A stretch of 64,000 nt of DNA, taken from the NCBI GenBank assembly GCA_963707875.1, contig CAVPRU010000014.1, forward strand, positions 62,001 to 126,000, in the 5' to 3' direction. Origin of the DNA: SZUA-320 sp963707875 (lineage in GTDB: Bacteria > Gemmatimonadota > Gemmatimonadetes > Gemmatimonadales > GWC2-71-9). The notes under the pieces were generated by a model that was not told where the DNA came from, made no database searches, and saw only the letters and a list, made by a program, of their open reading frames with translations. Below are positions 25,999-34,105 of this stretch, one piece after another. Numbering within the stretch: position 1 is the stretch's first letter; each line of letters starts with the position of its first letter. Position numbers and translations under genes: made by a program.

Positions 25999-26729
25999 TG
26001 CTTCACCGTTTCGAGCAACTGGTAACTGGTCAGATCCATGTGAAGCGGTGTCACCGATACGTACCCTCCCGCCACCGCAGCATGGTCGGTATCGCCGGTT
26101 CCGGTCCAGGTGATCTGCCCCCCGCCGATCCAGTAGATGTCGCGGCCCCTCGGGTCCTTGCTGAGGGCGATGGACTCCGAAAAGTAGCGACTGCCCAGCT
26201 TGGTCACCTGCACCCCCCGGACCTGGGAGGCGGGAAGGTCCGGCAGATTGATGTTCAGCAGCGTGTCCGGCGGGAACACCCCGACCTGGGTAATCTGGTG
26301 CACCAGCTTGGCCAGCAGCTCCCGGTAGCTGAGCAGCGTCTCGACCTCCGATCCGGCAAAACTGATGGCAATCCCCGGCACGCCCAGGGTCACCGCCTCC
26401 ATCGCCACCGACACCGTGCCCGAATAGAGCACGTCCTCTCCCATGTTGGGTCCGTGGTTGACCCCGGAGAACACGAAATCCGGTCGCTCAGGGAGCAGGC
26501 CCCCGAACGCCAGAAGCACACAGTCGGTGGGGGTGCCGTCGACCTGGAACGAGCCGTCATGGCGGCGCTGCGGCCGGAGCGGCCGATGCATGGTGAGCGA
26601 GTGCGAGGTGCCGCTCTGCTCCCGATCCGGTGCGATCACGGTCACCTGGCCCACCGTGAGGCAGGCCTCCGCCAGCAACCCGATGCCTGGCGCCAGGATG
26701 CCGTCGTCGTTGCTCACCAGGATTTGCAT
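25980..26729 (-). CDS. surE: 5'-nucleotidase SurE
   Basis: SurE is a metal-dependent nucleoside-monophosphate phosphatase. The metal site is set by ILVSNDDGILAPG (Asp8, Asp9), and by VIAPDREQSGTSHSLT and FVFSGVNHGPNMGEDVLYSGT with the conserved Ser and Asn. At 249 residues it is a normal family member. Its ATG overlaps the stop of the MerR-type gene as TGATG. Downstream it overlaps pcm. Confidence 0.95.
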   Translation of the reverse strand: MQILVSNDDGILAPGIGLLAEACLTVGQVTVIAPDREQSGTSHSLTMHRPLRPQRRHDGSFQVDGTPTDCVLLAFGGLLPERPDFVFSGVNHGPNMGEDVLYSGTVSVAMEAVTLGVPGIAISFAGSEVETLLSYRELLAKLVHQITQVGVFPPDTLLNINLPDLPASQVRGVQVTKLGSRYFSESIALSKDPRGRDIYWIGGGQITWTGTGDTDHAAVAGGYVSVTPLHMDLTSYQLLETVKQWSLSG

Positions 26730-27118
26730 CAGTGAGAAGATAGCGGGTCGTCGCGGTCCGGACCGGTCGTCCCATCGAGCGCCTGCAGGGCCCGGTCAAC
26801 GGCCGCCCGCAACTCGGTGATCGCTTCGATCGAAGCAACGCGCCGCGCGGTCTCCTTCAGGGCGCCGTTCTTCCGGTAGGCGTCCAGCCGGATTCGGGCG
26901 CCCTCGATGGTGTACTTCTCGGTGTACAGGAGGTGTTTGACCAGAAGGATCATCTCAACCTCCCGGCTCTTGTAGACCCGGTTGCCGGAACGATTCTTCG
27001 AGGGGTTGAGAAACCGGAACTGGCTTTCCCAGTAGCGGAGCACATGGGGCTTGAGGTCGGTCAGAGCACAGACCTCCCCGATCGAGAAGAACTCCTGGAC
27101 CGGCACCGGGTCACTCAT
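26729..27118 (-). CDS. MerR-family transcriptional regulator
   Basis: A 129-residue protein from ATG 27118, overlapping the gpsA stop as ATGA. The N-terminal winged helix reads FFSIGEVCALTDLKPHVLRYWE, with the second wing SQFRFLNPSKNRSGNRVYKSR. The helix that follows starts EVEMILLVKHLLYTE. This is the HTH_17/MerR layout seen in short MerR-like proteins next to gpsA or surE in several phyla. There is no long effector domain: only about 45 residues of probable coiled coil follow the HTH, with no metal-binding cysteines. The target is unknown; autoregulation of this run is possible. Confidence 0.85.
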   Translation of the reverse strand: MSDPVPVQEFFSIGEVCALTDLKPHVLRYWESQFRFLNPSKNRSGNRVYKSREVEMILLVKHLLYTEKYTIEGARIRLDAYRKNGALKETARRVASIEAITELRAAVDRALQALDGTTGPDRDDPLSSH

Positions 27119-28113
27119 GTCCACTGCTCCGGTTTGAGGGTCCGCTCCATCAGTTCGGTAATCCCGGTCCGCGAGTCCTTCCCCTCAAAGAGCACCTCGG
27201 CCACTTTCGCCGTGATCGGCAACTCTACTCCAGCGGCGACCGCCAGTTGCAGGGCCGCCCGGGTGGTATTGACGCCTTCGGCCACCGTGCGCTGGGCCGC
27301 CAGATAGTCCGCCAGCTGCTCGCCCTGCCCGATGGCCACTCCCAGGGCTAGGTTGCGACTCAGATGGCCCGTGGCGGTGAGGATCAGGTCGCCCATCCCT
27401 GCCAGTCCCGCGAAGGTCGCTTGATCGGCGCCCAAGGCCACCCCGAGCCGGGTGATTTCGGCCAGGCCCCGGGTCAGCAGCGCGGCGCGGGGATTGTGCC
27501 CCAGACCCAGTCCGTGGAGAATCCCGGCCGCGATGGCGATGACGTTCTTGAGCGATCCGCCGATCTCCGCACCGACGACGTCGCGGCTCGAATAGACCCG
27601 GAATCGACGGGAGGAGAAGGCCGCCTGGGCGGTCCGGGCAGCGGTCTCCTGGCTGGACGCCGCCACGACCGCCGTCGGCTGGCCGGCATATACCTCGGCG
27701 GCAAAGCTCGGCCCGGTCAGGGTGACGAAGGGGTGGGCGGGCAGGCAGACGGCGGCCACCTGGGACATGCGGTGGAGCGAATCCGGCTCCAGCCCCTTGG
27801 TGGCGCTGACCACCACCGCGTGGGTCGGGAGCTCGCCGGCGACCCGGCACAGCACTGCCCGGGTGGCGTGGCTGGGCGTGGCCACCAGCAGCAAATCAAC
27901 TCGGGGCACGACTTCCAGCGGGTCGGCGCTGGCCCGGATGCCGTCGTGCAGTGGACATCCCGCCAGGTAGCTCTGGTTGATCCGGTCCCGGTTGATCTGC
28001 TCCGCCACTTCGGGTTCGAAGGCCCAGAGCGCCACCTCGTGACCCTGTTTCGCCAGCAGATCGGCCAGAGTCGTCCCCCAGCTCCCTGCCCCGAGCACTC
28101 CACACCGGGTCAT
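27115..28113 (-). CDS. gpsA: Glycerol-3-phosphate dehydrogenase [NAD(P)+]
   Basis: GpsA reduces dihydroxyacetone phosphate to sn-glycerol-3-phosphate for phospholipid synthesis. From ATG 28113 it has 332 residues. The Rossmann motif is GVLGAGSWGTTLADLLA, with the second nucleotide motif VVVSATKGLEPDS. The catalytic Lys lies in VVGAEIGGSLKNVIAIAAG, and AEVYAGQPTAVV and GMGDLILTATG are further signatures. The ATG overlaps the plsY stop, so the product feeds directly into the next enzyme of the pathway, PlsY. A much longer in-frame extension upstream to 28803 overlaps plsY entirely and is not real. Confidence 0.96.
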   Translation of the reverse strand: MTRCGVLGAGSWGTTLADLLAKQGHEVALWAFEPEVAEQINRDRINQSYLAGCPLHDGIRASADPLEVVPRVDLLLVATPSHATRAVLCRVAGELPTHAVVVSATKGLEPDSLHRMSQVAAVCLPAHPFVTLTGPSFAAEVYAGQPTAVVAASSQETAARTAQAAFSSRRFRVYSSRDVVGAEIGGSLKNVIAIAAGILHGLGLGHNPRAALLTRGLAEITRLGVALGADQATFAGLAGMGDLILTATGHLSRNLALGVAIGQGEQLADYLAAQRTVAEGVNTTRAALQLAVAAGVELPITAKVAEVLFEGKDSRTGITELMERTLKPEQWT

Positions 28114-28730
28114 TTCCCGGCTCCCGATGCCGAGCGGACCCCGAACCGGCTCTCGGTCCCGGCCAGCAGACGGCGGACATTTGCCTGGTGGAAGGCGATG
28201 ATGAGGGCGGCCAGCCCGATACTGAACACCAGAACCTCGAGTGACCCCGGGTAGCACCAGGCGACCGCCACCGGGAACGCCGCCGCCGCGAGAATGCTCC
28301 CGAGCGACACGTATCCGCTCAGACGGACGACCACCACCCACACCGCCAAGGCGACGAGGAAAGCCAGCGGGGCCAGACCGAGCAGGGCCCCGGCACTGGT
28401 GGCGACGCCCTTCCCGCCCTTGAAGCCGACGAAGACGGAGAAGACATGACCGGCGATGGCGCAGGCCCCCAGCAGGAGGGCCACCGTGACCCCTCCGCCG
28501 GCGCGGGGAGCAAGGACGAGGACCGGGATCGCGCCCTTGGCCGCGTCCACCAGTCCGACCGGAATCGCAAAGCGCCATCCCAGGGCCCGGTACAGATTGG
28601 TGGCCCCGAGATTGCCACTGCCGACCCGACGCAGGTCCACACCACCCAGGTACCGGGCCGCGAGGAGGCTGGTCGGAATGGCCCCCAGCAGGTAGGAGAC
28701 AACGACCCAGAGGGCCAGCGCTGGCGTCAT
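28110..28730 (-). CDS. plsY: Acyl-phosphate glycerol-3-phosphate acyltransferase PlsY
   Basis: PlsY is the integral membrane enzyme that makes lysophosphatidic acid from acyl phosphate. The 206-residue protein has about five transmembrane segments and all three family motifs: motif 1 around DLRRVGSGNLGATNLYRALG, motif 2 FVGFKGGKGVATSAGALLGL and motif 3 near FHQANVRRLLAGTESRF. Overlaps of four bases on both sides (der and gpsA) suggest strict cotranscription. The acyl-phosphate donor enzyme PlsX is not in this window. Confidence 0.95.
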   Translation of the reverse strand: MTPALALWVVVSYLLGAIPTSLLAARYLGGVDLRRVGSGNLGATNLYRALGWRFAIPVGLVDAAKGAIPVLVLAPRAGGGVTVALLLGACAIAGHVFSVFVGFKGGKGVATSAGALLGLAPLAFLVALAVWVVVVRLSGYVSLGSILAAAAFPVAVAWCYPGSLEVLVFSIGLAALIIAFHQANVRRLLAGTESRFGVRSASGAGK

Positions 28731-30049
28731 CGCCGGTCACCGCGGCGGGTGAGCTTGAGCCGCACCGGAGATCCGGAAAACGGCCAGGCGGCCCGAAAGC
28801 CATTGATCAGGTATCGCTGGTAGGCCTCGGGTACGTCGGCCGGCCGGTTGCTGACGATGGCAAAGGTCGGCGGCGCGGTGCCGATCTGCGAGGCATACAG
28901 CAGCTTGACTTCATCCCCCCCCTGTTGCGGCGGTCCGTTTCGCTCGAGCAGTCCCTGCAACACCCGGTTGACCTCGGCCGTCTGGATTCGCTGCTTTCGG
29001 GCCTCGGCGACTTCCAGGATCAGGTCGAGCAGCTTGTGGATCCGGAGTCCGCTTTCCGCCGACACGTAGAGGAACGGGACGTACTTCAGGAAGGGGGCCT
29101 TCTCGATCAGCAGCTGCTGACCCCGTTCGGCGGTATTCGCGTCTTTGTCCGCGATCAGATCCCACTTGTTGACCGCGATGATCAGGGCGCATCCCCGATC
29201 CCAGGCCTGGGTCGCGATCCGGAGATCCTGGTTCTGGACTCCCAGCGCGGCATCCACCACCAGAACGCACACCTCGGCCCGATCGACCGCCTGCTCGGTC
29301 CGGATGGTGGAATAGAACTCGATGTCGTCATGCACCTGAGACTTGCGACGGAGCCCCGCGGTATCGATGAAGATGATTGTCCGGTCATGGTACCGGAGCG
29401 GGGTGTCGATGGCGTCCCTGGTGGTCCCGGCCACCGGAGAGACGACCACCCGTTCTTCTCCGATCAACCGGTTGGTGATCGAGCTCTTCCCGACGTTCGG
29501 CCGGCCCACGATGGCGACCCCGATGGTCTCCTCGTCCTCCTCCGGATCCTTCGCCGGGAAACGGGCCACAATGGCATCGAGCAAGTCCCCGCTGGCCTTC
29601 CCCACTGCGGCCGAGACGCCGATCGGCACGCCCAGGCCGAGCGAATGGAACTCGTGCTCGGCTGTGGTATTCGGAAGGTCGTCGAGCTTGTTCACCGCCA
29701 CCAGCACCGGCCGGCCGGATCGACGCAGCAGCTCGGCGATGGCTGCGTCGATCGGGTGGAGCCCGGCCTGGCCGTCCACCACCAGGACAATGGCGTCCGA
29801 CTGCTCAAGGGCCGCCTCGACCTGCTTCCGGATGGCCCGGTCCATGGAATCGTTCGAGTCCGGCACCAGGCCGCCGGTATCGACGAGCCAGAAGCTGCGT
29901 CCGGCCCATTCGCCGGAACCGAAATGGCGATCCCGGGTGGTGCCAGCCTCGGCGGACACGATTGCGGGTCGGCCCCCGAGCAGCCGGTTGAAGAGGGTGG
30001 ACTTCCCCACATTGGGACGTCCGATGATCGCGACCGTCGGGCGACTCAT
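28727..30049 (-). CDS. der: Ribosome-assembly GTPase Der (EngA)
   Basis: Der is the tandem-GTPase needed for 50S subunit maturation. The first G domain has IIGRPNVGKSTLFNRLLGG, DTGGL and NKLD; the second has IVGRPNVGKSSITNRLIG, DTAGL and NKWD, followed by the KH-like C-terminal domain (TAEVNRVLQGLLERNGPP through to LKLTRRGDR). At 440 residues it is a standard length. It overlaps both the DUF512 gene and plsY by 4 bases. Confidence 0.97.
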   Translation of the reverse strand: MSRPTVAIIGRPNVGKSTLFNRLLGGRPAIVSAEAGTTRDRHFGSGEWAGRSFWLVDTGGLVPDSNDSMDRAIRKQVEAALEQSDAIVLVVDGQAGLHPIDAAIAELLRRSGRPVLVAVNKLDDLPNTTAEHEFHSLGLGVPIGVSAAVGKASGDLLDAIVARFPAKDPEEDEETIGVAIVGRPNVGKSSITNRLIGEERVVVSPVAGTTRDAIDTPLRYHDRTIIFIDTAGLRRKSQVHDDIEFYSTIRTEQAVDRAEVCVLVVDAALGVQNQDLRIATQAWDRGCALIIAVNKWDLIADKDANTAERGQQLLIEKAPFLKYVPFLYVSAESGLRIHKLLDLILEVAEARKQRIQTAEVNRVLQGLLERNGPPQQGGDEVKLLYASQIGTAPPTFAIVSNRPADVPEAYQRYLINGFRAAWPFSGSPVRLKLTRRGDRR

Positions 30050-31320
30050 CGGGTCGACTCCTCCAGGGCGTCACTGAAGGTTTTCGAGAGAACGACCGGC
30101 ACGGATACACCGGCCTGGAGTGCCTCCAGCGTCAGGTCGTCGATGAACAGCCCACGGTCATTCACCGCCTCACCGGGAAGCAGGGCAAGATCCAGATCGG
30201 ATCGACCCCGCAGCGTCTCCAGCAAGGCCTGTCCCGGGAGCAGACCGGCGGTCGTTACCCGAGGCCCGAACAGGGTATTCACGACGGGGACCAGATCGAA
30301 GTGTGCCCCGCTCGCCTCGGCCAGTGGGGCCAGGACCTCCGGCATCAGGCGACTCATCGAGGTCCCCGTCAGGACGCCGATCCTCCGGCCGTGCCAGGCG
30401 GCGAATCGGTCCTTGGCCCGGGCCACTTCGCGCTGCAGAAACCGGACGGAGCCGACGCCATTCTCGACCTGGTCGAAGTCCTCGTAGACCTCGGCAGGGG
30501 GAAGCGTCAGCTCGGCGCGGAGGTACAACTCGTCGGCACCGTACGCCCAGTGATGCCTCCGCTCGGTCACCGCCTTGGCGCTCCACCGTTCCACCTCGTG
30601 AACCGCGGCACGGCACTCGTCGGTGGTCGGCTCCCGGACCCGGGAGTGCTTGCTGAATTCAGTGAGCCCCACGGGAACCACCGAGACCGACAGCACCGCT
30701 CCGCCGAACTGGTAGAGATCGGCCAGGGTCTGGGTCAGCACCGGGCCATCGTTCACCTCGGGAGACATCACCACCTGGGTGTGAAATCGGATTCCGTGGC
30801 CAGAGAGGTAACGGAGCTGCTCCATGACATCGGGCGCACTGGGGTTCCGGAGCAGCCACCGGCGCACCACCAGATCGGTGGCGTGCACCGAGACGTACAG
30901 CGGCGAGAGCCGGTACTCGATGATCCGTTCGAGGTCCTTGTCCTTCAGATTGGTCAGGGTGGCGAAGTTGCCGTACCGAAACGAGAGCCGGTAGTCGTCA
31001 TCCCGGATGTACAGCACATCCCGGAGCCCTTCCGGGAGGCCGTCGACGAAGCAGAAATCGCAGCGGTTGCCGCAGCGCCGGATTCGGGCGGGCTCCAGGT
31101 CGAGCCCGAGCGGTTCGTAGGCCGGTCGTTCGATGTCGAACTCGATCTCCTCGCCATCGGGGAGCCGCACGTGCAGCAGGAACGCATCCTCTGCGGTCAG
31201 GAACTCCCAGTCGAGGAAGTCCTCCAGCTCCCGGCCATTGACCGTCAACAGGTCGGTTCCTGCCACGATCCCCAGCTCTTCGGCGATAGATCCTGCCGCC
31301 ACCCCGCTCACTTTGACCAT
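30046..31320 (-). CDS. PDZ-like / radical SAM / DUF512 protein
   Basis: The 424-residue protein has three parts. Residues 1-70 look like a PDZ module (GVAAGSIAEELGIVAGTDLL, VNGRELEDFLDWEF). A radical-SAM-like region follows with RRCGNRCDFCFVDGLP (Cys83, Cys87, Cys90; CX3CX2C), then YRLSFRYGNFATLTNL. The second half is the DUF512 domain, including SVVPVGLTEF and VLTGTSMSRLMPEVL. The family is widespread beside der and has no established substrate; its position next to a ribosome GTPase hints at an RNA- or ribosome-related modification, which is only an inference. Its stop overlaps the der start. Confidence 0.9.
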   Translation of the reverse strand: MVKVSGVAAGSIAEELGIVAGTDLLTVNGRELEDFLDWEFLTAEDAFLLHVRLPDGEEIEFDIERPAYEPLGLDLEPARIRRCGNRCDFCFVDGLPEGLRDVLYIRDDDYRLSFRYGNFATLTNLKDKDLERIIEYRLSPLYVSVHATDLVVRRWLLRNPSAPDVMEQLRYLSGHGIRFHTQVVMSPEVNDGPVLTQTLADLYQFGGAVLSVSVVPVGLTEFSKHSRVREPTTDECRAAVHEVERWSAKAVTERRHHWAYGADELYLRAELTLPPAEVYEDFDQVENGVGSVRFLQREVARAKDRFAAWHGRRIGVLTGTSMSRLMPEVLAPLAEASGAHFDLVPVVNTLFGPRVTTAGLLPGQALLETLRGRSDLDLALLPGEAVNDRGLFIDDLTLEALQAGVSVPVVLSKTFSDALEESTR

Positions 31321-31343
31321 AGTAACTGAGAAAGATGGTCCTA

Positions 31344-32687
31344 TCAGGCTGTCATTGCAAGACTTACCACCTCAGACATTACCTGATCACTGAAGATTCG
31401 CCCCCCCAGTGATGGACGAATCTCCCCACTTTGGGACAGGGCCCGGCGGAACAGGATCGGACCCAGCAGCTGGTTGATGCCCAAGGTGGCCAGGAAGATG
31501 GTCTGAATCACCGGCCCCCGGGCGGGATACGCCTGGGTCACCACCGCGGCGAGCCCGATGGCCACCCCGGCTTGGGCGACCAGCCCGGTCCAGATGAACC
31601 GGCCCTGCTCAGGCACACCGGCCCAGCTGGCCCCGACCACCGTTCCACCCCAGAGGGCGAGCGCCCGGACCAGGATGATCGGGACCAGGACCGGCCAGAC
31701 GGCAACGATGGCCGAAATGTCCATGGCGGCACCGGCCAGCGCGAAGAAGACCACGAAGACCGGGTCGGCGGAGCGTTCCATCGCGTCCCGCAGGGCGTCC
31801 CCGTGGGCCGGCATCGAGACGTTCTCACTCAGGAATCCAGCGGTAATCAGCATCAGCAGAGGCTCGACGTGAAGCAGCCGGGCGATCACGGCCCCGGCGA
31901 ACGCGACCAGCACGGCAAAGAGGAAGAGCTCCTGTCGAAAGAACCGCAGATACAGGGCGACCACCCCGCCGAGGGCGGCACCCACCAGCACGGCACCCCC
32001 GAGTTCCCAGGCCACCCAGAGGATGGAGGCCCCCCCACCACCGCTCCCGGCGGGGACTACGGCCCGGGCAATGGCGAGCCCGGCGGTGAACAGCAGGACC
32101 ACCACGACGTCGGCGACCAGCACGATCCCGAGCGAAGTTCGGGCGATCGGTCCTCTGGCGCCGGTTTCGCTGAGCACCGCCATGGTCACGGCCGGCGAAT
32201 GGATGACGGCGAGGCAGGCGAACAGGAAGCTGAAGGCCAGTTGCTGCCCTGTCCCCAGGCCTGCCAGGAATGGGAGGCGGCTGCCGAGGCCCATCAGCAG
32301 GGCCGTTACGGCCACCAGGGTCAAGGCCAGCTCAACGGTGAGGATCTTGAGGATCGTGCTCCCCAGCGTGCGCACGTCACTCCACCGCAACTCCGCCCCG
32401 GCGAGGAAGGCAATCAGGGCGATTGCCAGGGTACTGACCGGTTCCAGCGCGGTGATCGCGCCCGCCGTCACCGCGTTCATCCCGGCCGGCCCGAACGCGA
32501 TTCCCCCGGCGAGATACCCCACCACTTTGGGCAACCCGAGCCCGGAGGCGATTTCGCCGACGCTGTAGGCGGCCAGCATCAGGAATCCGAGGGTCAGCAG
32601 CCACTGCGAGGCTGCCCCTGAGGCGCCCAACGGGAGGATCAGCTGCAGGCCGGCCAGCAGCAGGAACAGGATGACCAGCCGCCGCAT
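31344..32687 (-). CDS. Cation:proton antiporter (CPA2/KefB-like)
   Basis: An integral membrane protein of 447 residues with about 12 segments. The segments PKVVGYLAGGIAFGPAGMNA and ALIAFLAGAELRWSDV match the Na+/H+ exchanger fold (PF00999 type), and FACLAVIHSPAVTMAVLSE falls where the ion-binding unwound helices lie. The usual ND or DD pair there is replaced by HSPA, so ion specificity and even activity are uncertain. No TrkA-N regulatory domain follows. It starts one base after the stop of the next antiporter gene, and the two are surely expressed together. Typical roles are pH and Na+/K+ homeostasis. Confidence 0.82.
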   Translation of the reverse strand: MRRLVILFLLLAGLQLILPLGASGAASQWLLTLGFLMLAAYSVGEIASGLGLPKVVGYLAGGIAFGPAGMNAVTAGAITALEPVSTLAIALIAFLAGAELRWSDVRTLGSTILKILTVELALTLVAVTALLMGLGSRLPFLAGLGTGQQLAFSFLFACLAVIHSPAVTMAVLSETGARGPIARTSLGIVLVADVVVVLLFTAGLAIARAVVPAGSGGGGASILWVAWELGGAVLVGAALGGVVALYLRFFRQELFLFAVLVAFAGAVIARLLHVEPLLMLITAGFLSENVSMPAHGDALRDAMERSADPVFVVFFALAGAAMDISAIVAVWPVLVPIILVRALALWGGTVVGASWAGVPEQGRFIWTGLVAQAGVAIGLAAVVTQAYPARGPVIQTIFLATLGINQLLGPILFRRALSQSGEIRPSLGGRIFSDQVMSEVVSLAMTA

Positions 32688-32688
32688 T

Positions 32689-33885
32689 TCAGTTCACCTC
32701 GGAGGCGGCCCCAGAGGCGCGTCGAGCGGCTTCGACCAGTCTGGCGCTGAAGAAATCCGTCAGGAGCACCGACGCCACCACCGCGGTGAACACGATGTTG
32801 GGCGCATCGAGTTCCGGAAACTGGAGGTAGTTCAGCCCCAGGACCAGGGCTAGACTCCCCTGCCCGACCAACCCCCGTCCCCAGTCGGGCCCCAGGATGG
32901 ACAGGCGTCCGTTGGCGCGCGACGCCAAGCGCGATCCGGCGACCTTCGCGAGGGCCCGAACGGCGAGAAAGAGCACGACCGGCCAGATCCATTCCCGCTC
33001 GCTGGGGGACCACCACGCTCCGGCCAGCATCAGCATCACGAAGGACAGTGGGCGTTCCACCCGCCGGAGGGCCGACTGGATCTCGGTCCGTCGGACACTG
33101 GTGTTGGCCAGGATGGCCCCGAAGGCCAGGGTCGAGAGCAGGGGCGAGAGCTGGAGATAGGCCGCCGCCCCGCTGACCAGGATGACCGCGCCGACCAGTG
33201 CGATGAACAGCCGGTCTGGGTGGCCCTCCTCGCCAACAAACAGGTGGAACAGGACTCCGCCCACCACTCCTACGGCGAGGTCGATCACGATCCACTCGGT
33301 CAGAGTCGGGGCCCGGACGGCTCCGGCAGGCGGGCCGTGGACCATGGCGATCAGATAGCTGAACGCGATGATGGCGACCAGGGCATTCACCAGAGTGGAG
33401 ACCCGCAGCTGAGCCACCATCGGGTCGGCCCGGCCTCGACCCCTGGCCACCAGCTTAATGCCGGCTTCGGCCGACACGGTGGCCATGGCGCCGAGGGCGA
33501 GGGCCGGAATGAGGGCGTCCTGCGCCCGGAGGCCCAGAGTAAAGGACAACACCACGACTTCAAGAGCGGTGACCAGGGCCAGGGTCAGGAGCGACTCGAC
33601 GAAGGCGATGCGGTAGACCACCGCTCGCACCCGGATCATCGCCGACAGCACGAGTTGGCTCCCCAGCATGGCACCGGCCCAGCCAAGCCCCAGGGTGACG
33701 ATGGGGCTGAATTGCTGGACGGCCTCGTGCGGCAGCAGGCCCGACACCTGAGGCCCCAGCAGAATGCCGAGCAGGAGGTATTCGGCCCCGGAGACGATCC
33801 GATAGCGCCGCGCGATCCAATCGAAGGCCACGTGGGCCGCCAGGTAGGATCCCGCGACGACGAGCAGCAGGATGAGACCGGTCAT
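32689..33885 (-). CDS. Second cation:proton antiporter-like membrane protein
   Basis: From ATG 33885 the protein has 398 residues and around 11 hydrophobic segments. Features of the CPA fold are EYLLLGILLGPQVSGLLP near the start, PIVTLGLGWAGAMLGSQLV in the fourth segment, and GAMATVSAEAGIKLVARG in the position of the ion site. It is more divergent than its neighbour and lacks an obvious Asp pair. The N-terminal extension that an upstream GTG or ATG would add is basic, overlaps tRNA-Gly and is not credible. With the next gene it may form a two-protein transporter or simply be a duplicated pair; I see no evidence to choose. Confidence 0.75.
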   Translation of the reverse strand: MTGLILLLVVAGSYLAAHVAFDWIARRYRIVSGAEYLLLGILLGPQVSGLLPHEAVQQFSPIVTLGLGWAGAMLGSQLVLSAMIRVRAVVYRIAFVESLLTLALVTALEVVVLSFTLGLRAQDALIPALALGAMATVSAEAGIKLVARGRGRADPMVAQLRVSTLVNALVAIIAFSYLIAMVHGPPAGAVRAPTLTEWIVIDLAVGVVGGVLFHLFVGEEGHPDRLFIALVGAVILVSGAAAYLQLSPLLSTLAFGAILANTSVRRTEIQSALRRVERPLSFVMLMLAGAWWSPSEREWIWPVVLFLAVRALAKVAGSRLASRANGRLSILGPDWGRGLVGQGSLALVLGLNYLQFPELDAPNIVFTAVVASVLLTDFFSARLVEAARRASGAASEVN

Positions 33886-33917
33886 GACCCCCCGGAAGGA
33901 AGTACAGGGAGTGAAGC

Positions 33918-33970
33918 CCCCCACCAGCCGGAAGGCCGCCGGAAGATCGGCGGCCTTCGTCCAGTGGGGG
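33918..33970 (-). promoter_or_regulatory. Long stem-loop between tRNA-Gly and the antiporter pair
   Basis: GAAGGCCGCCG (33931-33941) pairs perfectly with CGGCGGCCTTC (33948-33958) over 11 bp around a 6-base loop, and an outer arm pairs CCCCCAC (33918-33924) with GTGGGGG (33964-33970). On the - strand it lies 16 bases past the tRNA 3' end and 33 bases before the antiporter ATG. There is no T tract, so it is either a processing/termination hairpin of the tRNA transcript or a leader structure of the antiporter mRNA. Confidence 0.6.
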
Positions 33971-33985
33971 CCAGGGAAAGTAGAG

Positions 33986-34057
<72 letters not shown>

Positions 34058-34105
34058 GATAGGGCCCCAAGATGAGGCCCGTTTCCTGTCAAGTCAAGAA
34101 TAGCC

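Noticed and set aside
28114..28803. GpsA with a 230-residue N-terminal extension
   Set aside because: The extension is the out-of-frame shadow of plsY; GpsA proper starts at the canonical GAGSWG motif.
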